This document shows, piece after piece, positions 25,708 to 34,152 of a stretch of DNA of 64,000 bases (its first letter is position 1; every line of letters begins with the position of its first letter). A model generated the notes under the pieces. The model had not been told where the DNA came from and ran no database searches. It was given only the letters and a program-made list of their open reading frames with translations. Source of the stretch: Novosphingobium sp. CECT 9465 (GTDB taxonomy: Bacteria > Pseudomonadota > Alphaproteobacteria > Sphingomonadales > Sphingomonadaceae); contig NZ_CAKLBX010000002.1 in assembly GCF_920987055.1 (NCBI RefSeq), forward strand, positions 62,001-126,000. Direction: 5' to 3'. The position numbers and the translations under genes were made by a program.

Positions 25708-26859
25708 TTAGGCTGCGCTTTGTTTTGAGAAGTAGCCGGGCGTGTTTAGAACGGACGCTACCACATCTTGTGCAAGCTGCTTATCGGCGAAATGGGCTGC
25801 GTTGTTCAGCCTTACTTGCGCGGCGGCTTCATCATAGACGAACGGCAAGAGGCACAAGCGGCGGCCCGAAGTAACTGGTACCGCCTCATGCAAGAGCGAG
25901 CATGAAAATACGACAGCACCGCCCACTGGAGCATTGTAAATGCGGCGTCCAAATTCAGGGAAACGAACGCCGCCGCCTTCGTAATCGTCGTTGAGCGCGA
26001 TTGAAATCGCAAAGCGGCGATGGGCTGTGCCCATGGTGGTGTTGTCCTTGTGCGGACGAAACCAACCACCGCCTTCAGATTCATAGCAAGCAACCAGATA
26101 CCGCTCCATACGGCTCAGCTTAAACTGATATGCCTTCTCAATCTGGGGGGCTAGCCTGCGCAAAACCCGTGCTTGCAACGCAAGCCGCAGCCTTTCATCC
26201 TCGATCAGGCAATCGAACCGGCGCTTGTGCCGGTGATCGATCACACCGATGGTTTTTCCGGTTGCCGGATCAGTGGTCATATAGCCGCTATCTTCCAGCC
26301 CGTGCTCTTCTGCATAAGCAATAAAATCTCGGCACAACTCAGGTTCAAGCATCTTTGGAATGATCAAAACAGGAGCAAAGCCGTCCTGATCCGAAACAGG
26401 ATCGGGCAAAGCTTCCACGATTTTCTGTACCGCGTAAAAATGCGTTCGTAAGTCTTTAACCGGAATCGTTTCAATCACGCGCTGGCAAGGATCAAGCACA
26501 AAGGTCAAAAGCTTGAGCTCAATGGATCCGCCGTCCTCAGCTTCGCTAAAGTTGCCGATCTTGCGTGCTAATGCGTGGGTGTGATCCCAGATCACCCTGA
26601 TCCCTGGCGCACGATCCGCAAGGCGGCCCTGCGCTTCATCTGCAGGATCGCTTGAAACAACAAAGCAGCACGTCTTGGCATCGTCAAACAGACTTCCGCT
26701 TGCGTAAAGCGACTGCAAGTATTCCGGGCAGCCGTTAAAGTTGGTACCGGCCATGAAAGTGATAACGACATAGCGCCCTCCTGTGCTGTCGAGCGCGAAA
26801 GTAGGGTTCGCTGTCGTGCGAACAGTTACTGTGGGAAAGGGATCACCGGGGCTGAGCAT
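25708..26859 (-). CDS. Peroxiredoxin-like / 2OG-Fe(II) oxygenase fusion protein
   Basis: A 383-residue two-domain protein. Residues 1-150 form a thioredoxin-fold, peroxiredoxin-like domain; GTNFNGCPEY places a Cys near the peroxidatic position. Residues 165-350 form a prolyl-4-hydroxylase-like jelly roll with iron ligands HKD (in RPHKDNTT) and a distal His (LLHEAVPV), followed by the Arg (GRRL) that binds 2-oxoglutarate. Such fusions could couple redox sensing to hydroxylation of a protein target. The ribosome site at ATG 26859 is weak. It is convergent with the OxyR-like gene. Confidence 0.8.
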   Translation of the reverse strand: MLSPGDPFPTVTVRTTANPTFALDSTGGRYVVITFMAGTNFNGCPEYLQSLYASGSLFDDAKTCCFVVSSDPADEAQGRLADRAPGIRVIWDHTHALARKIGNFSEAEDGGSIELKLLTFVLDPCQRVIETIPVKDLRTHFYAVQKIVEALPDPVSDQDGFAPVLIIPKMLEPELCRDFIAYAEEHGLEDSGYMTTDPATGKTIGVIDHRHKRRFDCLIEDERLRLALQARVLRRLAPQIEKAYQFKLSRMERYLVACYESEGGGWFRPHKDNTTMGTAHRRFAISIALNDDYEGGGVRFPEFGRRIYNAPVGGAVVFSCSLLHEAVPVTSGRRLCLLPFVYDEAAAQVRLNNAAHFADKQLAQDVVASVLNTPGYFSKQSAA

Positions 26860-27126
26860 GACTGAGGCGTAAATTGGTGTGGTTAATGCGCAGTTACCGC
26901 TTGCGTCAGCATTTGCCAGTACTGCGCCACTTAGGGCGCATGCGCGAACACGCGCCTAAGGACAGAGCTTATTGATCCGCGGAAAGTTGGCGGGGCGTAA
27001 CCAGGCGCTCCTAATCGATCCGCAGAGGTTCGAACTTTGTGTAAGCAGCAGATTGTTTGGCTGGAGGGGTGCTCTGCGGTAATGAAGTGTTGCTACACCC
27101 GCCTGACTGCATCATCCCAGAAATTA
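26860..27126. other. Intergenic region between fusion gene and stress operon
   Basis: Divergent promoter interval. It contains imperfect direct repeats of GATCCGC(G/A)GA near 26972 and 27018. No gene is seen here. Confidence 0.35.
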
Positions 27127-27140
27127 TTGATTTATCTCAA
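27127..27140. promoter_or_regulatory. FNR/FixK-type site before the stress operon
   Basis: TTGATTTATCTCAA has the perfect TTGA-N6-TCAA core and matches the FNR consensus TTGAT-N4-ATCAA at nine of ten positions. It lies 80 bases before the universal-stress-protein start, so it probably activates the operon under low oxygen. Confidence 0.65.
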
Positions 27141-27220
27141 TATCCTGCAGTCCATCCGTGCCAGAATGCTGTATCAACCGTTCTATCCGAGGTTGATCAT
27201 TACAGCACGAGGAGCACGAG

Positions 27221-28075
27221 ATGACGAGCGCCGTTTCAAGCTGCAATTCACGGTCGATCCTGACCTATGCAACAGTTGATAGCTTTGAGGCAGAGCGGGG
27301 CGCAATGGCGTTGGCTCTTTCGGTTTGCACAGCGATGCAGGCTTGCCTGACTGGCGTGCTGCTTGATCTGGAAGCCAACATGCCGCCCAGTGTCACAAGC
27401 CTCAACTTTGCGCAAATGTGTGAACAGTCGGAACTGCGCGAGAAACGAAACACGCAGAATGCGCAAGCGCTAGAGGCGAAGGCTGCCGAACGTGGCATTC
27501 CGATTGAGACGCTGACAGGTATCGATCATTCGCGCGGGGTGATAGGGTTTCTGGCAGATCATGCCCGGCTGCACGATCTGCTGGTTATCGGTGCTGATGG
27601 CGCAGGCCTTATGTCGGACCGTATGATTGCCGAGAATGTTCTGTTCGAGTCCGGCAGGCCAATGCTGGTTGCGCCATCAGATTTTGCTGGCCCCTTTTCT
27701 GGCAGGAAAATCGCGGTCGCTTGGGACAACAGTCGGGTGGCCGCCCGCGCTATGGGTGATGCTTTGGCATTGTTCCCGCAGGTGCAGGAGATCGTAATGA
27801 TCGTTGTGGGCGACGAGAAGACAATCCAAAGCAGCCTTACTGCCAGTGATGTCGAGCACACGCTTGCGAGGCGCGGTATCTCTGCAAAAGTGCATAATGT
27901 TTTAGCTCAGGCCAAGCCGGTAGGTGATGTCCTGCAGGCGCAGGCAGAAGCTGTCGAAGCAGATTTGCTGGTGATGGGAGGCTTTGCCCATTCGCGACTG
28001 CGCGATGTCATTCTCGGCGGTGCAACGCTGTCTGTGCTCAAGGCGCCCCGCATGCCCGTTTTGCTTTCTCATTAA
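27221..28075 (+). CDS. Tandem-domain universal stress protein
   Basis: A 284-residue UspA-family protein with two Usp domains (about 10-145 and 150-284). The second domain keeps an ATP-binding-like G-x2-G-x9-G-type loop (GGFAHSRLRDVILGGATLSVL). The first has a similar but weaker loop (GADGAGLMSDRMIAENVLFESG). GAGGAG lies six bases before ATG 27221. It heads an operon with a P-type ATPase and an alcohol dehydrogenase, downstream of an FNR-type site. Such proteins usually support survival during energy or oxygen limitation. Confidence 0.87.
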   Translation: MTSAVSSCNSRSILTYATVDSFEAERGAMALALSVCTAMQACLTGVLLDLEANMPPSVTSLNFAQMCEQSELREKRNTQNAQALEAKAAERGIPIETLTGIDHSRGVIGFLADHARLHDLLVIGADGAGLMSDRMIAENVLFESGRPMLVAPSDFAGPFSGRKIAVAWDNSRVAARAMGDALALFPQVQEIVMIVVGDEKTIQSSLTASDVEHTLARRGISAKVHNVLAQAKPVGDVLQAQAEAVEADLLVMGGFAHSRLRDVILGGATLSVLKAPRMPVLLSH

Positions 28076-28090
28076 CATTGGGCATTGGCC

Positions 28091-30811
28091 ATGATCGCTT
28101 CGCAGCACCGATTCCACGCAAGTACAACGCAGGATGTTCTGCAGGCGCTTGATGCTGCGCCCGGTGGACTGGACGAAGCAACTGCCGCGGAGCGACTGCA
28201 CAAGTTCGGGGCCAACAGCCTGCCGCAGGCGCGGCAGCGCAACGCGCTCGTGCGTTTCGTGCAGCACTTCCACAACATCCTGATCTACGTTCTCATGGCT
28301 TCGGCGCTAACCACAGCAATGCTGGGGCACTGGATCGATACCGGGGTCATTCTGGCCGTGGTGATCGCCAATGCGGTAATCGGCTTCATCCAGGAAGGAC
28401 GGGCCGAGAATGCGATGGCGGCAATTCGCGATATGCTGGCTCCCCACACTGCCGTGCTCAGAGAAGGGGCGCGTCGAACCATCGCGGCAACGGACCTGGT
28501 GCCCGGCGACATCGTGCTCCTGGAAGCGGGGGACAAGGTTCCTGCCGACTTGCGTCTGATTGAAGCGCGCGCGCTGCGAATTGAAGAGGCGATATTGACG
28601 GGCGAGTCTGTCCCCACGGACAAGGACACGCCCCCGGTCGCAAGCGATGCAGCACTCGGCGACCGATCCTCCATGGCGTTCAGTGGCACACTGGTGGTGG
28701 CAGGAACGGGGAAGGGCGTGGTCGCTGCGACGGGATTGCAAAGCGAAATCGGGCAGATCAGCGGCATGCTGGCACGGGTCGAGACGCTGACCACACCGCT
28801 GGTGCGGCAAATGGACATGTTTGCCCGCTGGCTGACCGCCTTCATTCTTGTCGTAGGGGCAGGGCTGCTGGTGTTCGGCGTATTCGTGCGGCAGATGCCC
28901 TTTGCCGAGATATTCATGATCGTTGTAGGCCTGTCGGTCGCAGCAATTCCAGAAGGTCTGCCTGCGGTGCTGACGATAACGTTGGCCGTGGGCGTGCAGG
29001 CCATGGCGCGTCGCAATGCGATCGTGCGGCGCTTGCCCGCAATCGAAACGCTGGGGTCTGTTTCGGTCATCTGCACCGACAAGACCGGTACGCTAACGCG
29101 CAACGAGATGGTTGTGGGATCGCTGGCCACCGGAGCCGGACACTTCAGTGTGGATGGTCAAGGCTATGCCCCGATTGGGGCCATTCGGTTGAATGGGGCT
29201 GAAGAAGGTTCGGCTCGCTATCCAGTTCTGACCGAGTTCGCGCTTTGCGCCAGACTTTGCAACGATGCCGCACTGGTGTGCAGGGGGGATACCTGGTGCG
29301 CCGAGGGCGACCCGATGGAAGGTGCGCTGCTGGCGCTGGCGGGCAAGATCGAGGCAGAGGAGGGTGACAATGCGGCGGTCTTTACCCGCATCGATGCGAT
29401 TCCGTTCGATGCAATGTGGCGCTATATGGCGGTGTTAAGCCACGATTCTGCAGGCAGGACCTTGGTTCATGTAAAAGGTGCGCCCGAAGCTGTGCTGCCC
29501 ATGTGTGCAGACCAGTTCACGCATGGCTTGGGAACCGCTCCGCTCGACACCCCGTATTGGCAGTCCATGATCGGGCACATGGCGGCGCAAGGGCAGCGGG
29601 TTATCGCGCTTGCAATGCGGGCCGTTCCGCAGCAGCAAACCGTGCTTGGCGCGAGCGATCTTGACAGCACGCTGACGCTGATCGGCCTTGTCGGACTGAT
29701 TGATCCGCCACGCACCGAAGCAATAGCGGCCGTAGCCGAATGCCACCGTGCGGGAATCTCGGTTAAGATGATCACCGGCGATCACGGTGCTACCGCCCGC
29801 GCTATTGCCGCCATGATCGGGTTGCGCAACACCGATGACGTGTTGACCGGCGCTGATATTGCCGGACTTTCCGATGCGGATCTGGCACTGGCGGTGATGC
29901 GGGTGGATGTTTTTGCGCGCACATCGCCTGCTGACAAGTTGCGCCTGGTGACCGCCCTGCAATCGCGCGGATTGGTGGTGGCGATGACGGGCGACGGGGT
30001 GAATGATGCTCCGGCGCTCAAGCGTGCCGATGCCGGGACAGCCATGGGCATCAAAGGCAGCGAAGCCGCCAAGGAAGCGGCGGAACTCGTGCTGGCAGAC
30101 GACAATTTTGCCTCGATTGCGGCAGCCGTTCGCGAGGGGCGCACTGTCTATGACAATATCCAAAAGGTCATCAGTTGGACTTTGCCGACCAATGCAGGTG
30201 AGGCACTGACCGTCATGGTTGCGCTGCTGGCGGGTATGACCCTGCCAGTCAGCGCGGTGCAGATCCTTTGGATCAACCTTATCACCGCAACCACGCTGGG
30301 CATCGCACTGGCCTTCGAGCCGAGCGAGAGGGGCACGATGCAGCGCCCGCCACGCCCGCGTGATGCACCGCTGCTCAGCGGTGAACTGGTGTGGCACATC
30401 CTGCTGGTATCATTGCTGTTTGTGGCGTTCGTGTTCGGCATCTTCGCCTATGCCCGGGCACAGGGCTATTCCGTAGCTCTGGCGCAGACCATGGCGGTAA
30501 ACATGCTGGTGGTTCTCGAAATCTTCCACTTGTTCTTTATACGCAATATCTACGGTACGTCGCTGACGTGGAAGGCTGTTCGTGGCACGCCTGCGGTGTG
30601 GTTGTCCGTAATGGTCGTGACTGTTGGGCAATTCGCCATCACCTATGTACCGGTGTTGCAGAAGGTGTTCGGGACGGAGGCTGTGTCTCTGGCTGATGGT
30701 GTGCTGATCGTGGCGGCAGGGGCTGCGTTCTTCGCGTTGGTCGAAATCGAAAAGCAGATGCGCCTTGCATTTCGGCAAGGTCCGACGCGGCAATCTGAGC
30801 TGCTTAGATGA
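28091..30811 (+). CDS. P2-type cation-transporting ATPase
   Basis: A 906-residue P-type ATPase. Features in order: N-terminal cation-ATPase domain, first membrane hairpin, actuator motif LTGES, PEGLP in membrane segment 4 (typical of P2A calcium pumps), phosphorylation site D330 in DKTGTLT, nucleotide-binding domain, TGDGVNDAPALK hinge motif, and six C-terminal membrane segments. The likely substrate is Ca2+ or another divalent or monovalent cation; the exact ion cannot be told. I prefer ATG 28091 over TTG 28085. It follows the usp gene by 15 bases. Confidence 0.9.
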   Translation: MIASQHRFHASTTQDVLQALDAAPGGLDEATAAERLHKFGANSLPQARQRNALVRFVQHFHNILIYVLMASALTTAMLGHWIDTGVILAVVIANAVIGFIQEGRAENAMAAIRDMLAPHTAVLREGARRTIAATDLVPGDIVLLEAGDKVPADLRLIEARALRIEEAILTGESVPTDKDTPPVASDAALGDRSSMAFSGTLVVAGTGKGVVAATGLQSEIGQISGMLARVETLTTPLVRQMDMFARWLTAFILVVGAGLLVFGVFVRQMPFAEIFMIVVGLSVAAIPEGLPAVLTITLAVGVQAMARRNAIVRRLPAIETLGSVSVICTDKTGTLTRNEMVVGSLATGAGHFSVDGQGYAPIGAIRLNGAEEGSARYPVLTEFALCARLCNDAALVCRGDTWCAEGDPMEGALLALAGKIEAEEGDNAAVFTRIDAIPFDAMWRYMAVLSHDSAGRTLVHVKGAPEAVLPMCADQFTHGLGTAPLDTPYWQSMIGHMAAQGQRVIALAMRAVPQQQTVLGASDLDSTLTLIGLVGLIDPPRTEAIAAVAECHRAGISVKMITGDHGATARAIAAMIGLRNTDDVLTGADIAGLSDADLALAVMRVDVFARTSPADKLRLVTALQSRGLVVAMTGDGVNDAPALKRADAGTAMGIKGSEAAKEAAELVLADDNFASIAAAVREGRTVYDNIQKVISWTLPTNAGEALTVMVALLAGMTLPVSAVQILWINLITATTLGIALAFEPSERGTMQRPPRPRDAPLLSGELVWHILLVSLLFVAFVFGIFAYARAQGYSVALAQTMAVNMLVVLEIFHLFFIRNIYGTSLTWKAVRGTPAVWLSVMVVTVGQFAITYVPVLQKVFGTEAVSLADGVLIVAAGAAFFALVEIEKQMRLAFRQGPTRQSELLR

Positions 30812-30851
30812 CTGCCCGCCCAATTGCGGGATCAACACAAGGACCTGACCT

Positions 30852-31925
30852 ATGGCAAAAATGAAAGCTGCAATTTTCGTCGAGCCGGGGCGCATTGTCC
30901 TTGACGAAAAACCGATCCCCGAAGTCGGCCCGCTTGATGCGCTGGTGCGGATAACGACGACGACGATCTGCGGAACCGATGTCCACATTCTGAAAGGGGA
31001 ATATACGGTTGAGAAAGGGCTAACCATCGGACATGAGCCAGTAGGCATAATTGAGAAGCTGGGTTCGGCAGTGCAGGGCCTCGCCGAAGGTCAGCGTGTC
31101 GTGGCAGGAGCCATCTGCACGTCGGGGCACAGTCATGCCGCCTTGTGCGGATGCCATGCGCAGGACGGACCCGGCACGCCGCACGGATGGAAGCCGTTAG
31201 GCGGGTGGAAGTTCGGCAACACGATTGACGGATCGCAGGCAGAATACCTTCTTGTTCCTGATGCGATGGCCAATCTTGCCCTCGTTCCAGAAGGCCTGAC
31301 CGACGAACAGGTCTTGATGTGCCCTGACATCATGTCGACCGGTTTCTCCGGCGCGGAAAGCGGCAAAATCCAGATTGGCGATACAGTAGTTGTCTTTGCG
31401 CAAGGCCCGATTGGTCTTTGTGCCACGGCGGGCGCACGTATGATGGGAGCAACGACGATCATCGCGGTCGACAGTGTGCCCGCGCGCATGGAGATGGCGA
31501 GGCGCATGGGCGCCGATCACGTGATCGATTTCAATGCACACGATCCCGTTGCGGAAATCATGCGTTTGACCAAAGGACGCGGCGTCGACGTTGCGATCGA
31601 GGCGCTGGGACGGCAATCGACGTTCGAAGGTGCACTGCGTGTCCTGCGTCCGGGCGGCACGCTCTCTTCTCTCGGCGTCTATTCAGAAGATTTGAAGATT
31701 CCGCTGGATGCCTTTCTGGCAGGCCTTGGCGATCACACTATCCGCACAACGCTCTGTCCCGGCGGCAAAGAGCGAATGCGCCGCCTGATGGATGTGATCG
31801 CCTCGGGGCGCATCGATACACGCCCGCTGGTCACGCACCGCTTCTCGCTGGATCAGATCGAGGCGGCCTATGATCTGTTTGCCAACCAGCGCGATGGTGT
31901 GCTGAAAATCGCTATAACGCCCTGA
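30852..31925 (+). CDS. Zinc-dependent alcohol dehydrogenase
   Basis: A 357-residue medium-chain dehydrogenase. The catalytic zinc region has CGTDVHI and GHEPVG; the Rossmann fold shows AQGPIGL near 185. GWKFGNTIDGSQAEYLLV and CPGGKERMRRL resemble the secondary-alcohol (isopropanol) dehydrogenase group of Thermoanaerobacter and Clostridium, so a secondary-alcohol or aldehyde/ketone substrate is likely. It is the third gene of the operon and converges on the acyl-CoA hydrolase gene, 16 bases away. In low oxygen it could regenerate NAD(P)+. Confidence 0.87.
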   Translation: MAKMKAAIFVEPGRIVLDEKPIPEVGPLDALVRITTTTICGTDVHILKGEYTVEKGLTIGHEPVGIIEKLGSAVQGLAEGQRVVAGAICTSGHSHAALCGCHAQDGPGTPHGWKPLGGWKFGNTIDGSQAEYLLVPDAMANLALVPEGLTDEQVLMCPDIMSTGFSGAESGKIQIGDTVVVFAQGPIGLCATAGARMMGATTIIAVDSVPARMEMARRMGADHVIDFNAHDPVAEIMRLTKGRGVDVAIEALGRQSTFEGALRVLRPGGTLSSLGVYSEDLKIPLDAFLAGLGDHTIRTTLCPGGKERMRRLMDVIASGRIDTRPLVTHRFSLDQIEAAYDLFANQRDGVLKIAITP

Positions 31926-31941
31926 GTTCGTGACGCGCAGC

Positions 31942-33246
31942 TTAGCCGAGTGAATTGGCGAGCTCGTCCCGGAATTTGGGATGCGCCAGCCCGATTAGCG
32001 CATCAGCGCGCTGATGGACGGACTTTCCGCGCAAATCAGCCCAGCCATGTTCGGTCACGACGATATGTGTATCATTGCGAGGCGTGGTGACAGGACCATC
32101 GAGCATGGGGACGATCCGCGATACTGTGCCATCGCAAGCAGTCGACTGGCAGGCGATGATTGACTTGCCCCCGCGCGAGGCAGATGCCCCGCGCACAAAA
32201 TCAAGCTGGCCACCCGAACCGCTATATTGCCGACCAAGCAAATGTTCCGAATTGCAGGCACCACCCAGATCGATCTGCAAGGTGCCGTTCACCGAGACCA
32301 CATTGTTGTTCTTGGCAATGTGGCGCGGATCGTTCACCAGATTGACCGGCAGCGAATGGAATGCCGGATTGTCGTCTATGAAGGCGTAGAATGGTGCGTC
32401 GCCCATTGCAAAAGTGAATACACTGCGGCCTCGATAGGTGGTTTTTGCCTGATTGGTCACAGCGCCACACTGCACAAGGCGCGCCATAGCCGGTGTCATC
32501 AGTTCGGTGTGGATGCCGAGATCGCGGCGATTTTCCAGTTGGTTGCAAACCGCCGTCGGCAAAGTGCCCACGCCCATCTGAAGACATGCGCGATCATCGA
32601 TCATGCCGGCAATGATCTCCGCAATCGCCAGCTCTTCGGGACTTGGTTGGCCGCCGGTAACTTCAGGCAGCGGCACTGTGTTTTCGACGATCGCATCGAC
32701 CTCGCTCACATGCAGCAAAGAGTCCCCAAAGACACGGGGCATATTGGGATTGACCTCGACGATCAGTCGTTGCGCACTGCGTGCGGCCGAAGAGGTATAG
32801 TCATTGCTCGTGCCGAAAGTGAAGTATCCGTGCCGATCCATCGGCGATACGGTGGTGATGCAGGCAACGAGCGCAAGGCGGCGCGTGAGCAGTGCAACCG
32901 AAGCGCTGAAAGCGACAGGCACGAATTCAATCGGGCCAGGCGTGCGCCCTTTGGGCCATTCGCGGATAAGGGTACGTTCAACATGACTGAGAAACATGCA
33001 GTGCGGGCGCACGCGATCGAGCAGTTCAGGGCGCAGGACGGTTTTACCAGCGGCATCAAGCGAGTGGAAATACCAAAGGCGCAGATTCTCGATGTGTGCG
33101 CTTTCGACCTTTCCTGCCAGTGCTGCAAGGAGCGCTGGCGGTTCAGCCACAGCCATACCCATCGCGACATCCATATCACTGCGAATAAATGCGATTGCAT
33201 CGTCAGCATTCGCCAGACGACTGCGATAGAGGTCCTGCAATGTCAT
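31942..33246 (-). CDS. Acetyl-CoA hydrolase/transferase family protein
   Basis: A 434-residue enzyme of the acetyl-CoA hydrolase / acetate or 4-hydroxybutyrate CoA-transferase family. The catalytic Glu is in GIHTELMTP, the glycine-rich CoA loop in GSGGQLDFVRGA, and the C-terminal motif TEHGWADLRGK is conserved. The start is ATG 33246, seven bases after the upstream usp stop; longer frames overlap that gene. It would recycle CoA and acetate-type acids, fitting fermentative energy metabolism beside the alcohol dehydrogenase. Hydrolase and transferase activity cannot be separated from sequence alone. Confidence 0.85.
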   Translation of the reverse strand: MTLQDLYRSRLANADDAIAFIRSDMDVAMGMAVAEPPALLAALAGKVESAHIENLRLWYFHSLDAAGKTVLRPELLDRVRPHCMFLSHVERTLIREWPKGRTPGPIEFVPVAFSASVALLTRRLALVACITTVSPMDRHGYFTFGTSNDYTSSAARSAQRLIVEVNPNMPRVFGDSLLHVSEVDAIVENTVPLPEVTGGQPSPEELAIAEIIAGMIDDRACLQMGVGTLPTAVCNQLENRRDLGIHTELMTPAMARLVQCGAVTNQAKTTYRGRSVFTFAMGDAPFYAFIDDNPAFHSLPVNLVNDPRHIAKNNNVVSVNGTLQIDLGGACNSEHLLGRQYSGSGGQLDFVRGASASRGGKSIIACQSTACDGTVSRIVPMLDGPVTTPRNDTHIVVTEHGWADLRGKSVHQRADALIGLAHPKFRDELANSLG

Positions 33247-33253
33247 GTGCAAA

Positions 33254-34096
33254 TCAGCAATCTTCCCGGACCAACAAGGTATCAACCGACACACAGCGCA
33301 ACAGTTCCTCGGCCCGGCTGCCAATCATTGCGCGCACGAAACCGTTCCGGCCATGTGTTCCCAGAACAATCAGGTCCGCATCGAGCGTTTCGGCAGCCGC
33401 GCAGATCACTTGATCCACTTCACCATAATCGAGATGAAGCTCCACCCGCTTACGAAGCGTGTCGGCTATGGCCGGATCGGCAAGGAACTCGGTGAGGCAT
33501 ACATGAGCCGCCTCTGTAACTTCATCGCGTGTTTCGTCCGAGCGTAACCAGGCTTCGTAGGGAACATGAAATGCGTGAACCACGTGCAGCCGTGCATCAG
33601 GAAACAACGCTGCGGCTGTCAAGAGCGCTTCACGTGAGCAAGGCGAACAGTCGGTTGCGACAAGGATCGAGCGATAGGCATGGTGTGGTCTTTGCTTGAC
33701 CACCAGCACGGGCATCGCGGCATTGCGGATCACATGATCGACAGCGGTGCCGATGAAATAGTCACCGATGTGGTTCATTCGTGCAACTCCGGTCACGATC
33801 AGCCTGCAACCGGTTGATTGGGCCGCCGAGCAAATGGTGGAAGGTGCAGGGCCTATGGCCGGCAGGATGTCCACGTCGGCATCGGGCTTGGCCAGCGCGT
33901 TGCGAATTTCGCGTTCAATCCGTGTCTGGTCAGATGTGAGAACATTGTCGGCATCAAGCGCATGGAGTACGATCAGGCGTTCCTGCAAGCTGTTTGCGAG
34001 CATCATGGCGCGGTCAACCGCGCGGTCAGAGCGGGCGCTAAGATCTGTGCCAACCAACACGGGAGCAACGTTTTTGTGCGCAGCTGTTTCGTTCAT
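33254..34096 (-). CDS. Tandem-domain universal stress protein
   Basis: A 280-residue protein with two UspA domains. The first opens with VLVGTDLSARSDRAVDRAM; the second has SILVATDCSPCSREAL and ends in the ATP-binding loop LGTHGRNGFVRAMIGSRAEELL. ATG 34096 has GGAGAG six bases upstream; an earlier in-frame ATG lacks one. It is the middle gene of the leftward operon (antiporter, usp, acyl-CoA hydrolase). It differs from the other Usp protein in this window in keeping the canonical nucleotide loop. Confidence 0.87.
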   Translation of the reverse strand: MNETAAHKNVAPVLVGTDLSARSDRAVDRAMMLANSLQERLIVLHALDADNVLTSDQTRIEREIRNALAKPDADVDILPAIGPAPSTICSAAQSTGCRLIVTGVARMNHIGDYFIGTAVDHVIRNAAMPVLVVKQRPHHAYRSILVATDCSPCSREALLTAAALFPDARLHVVHAFHVPYEAWLRSDETRDEVTEAAHVCLTEFLADPAIADTLRKRVELHLDYGEVDQVICAAAETLDADLIVLGTHGRNGFVRAMIGSRAEELLRCVSVDTLLVREDC

Positions 34097-34152
34097 ATCC
34101 ATCTCTCCATGCAATGTTCATTCGTGGACTAGCCAGCAGCCGTTTTAAGGCG

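Noticed and set aside
29435..30397. 320-codon minus-strand frame over the P-type ATPase
   Set aside because: The plus strand contains all P-type ATPase motifs; this is a shadow.
32227..33495. 422-codon plus-strand frame over the acyl-CoA hydrolase gene
   Set aside because: The minus strand carries clear CoA-transferase family motifs; the plus frame has unnatural composition.
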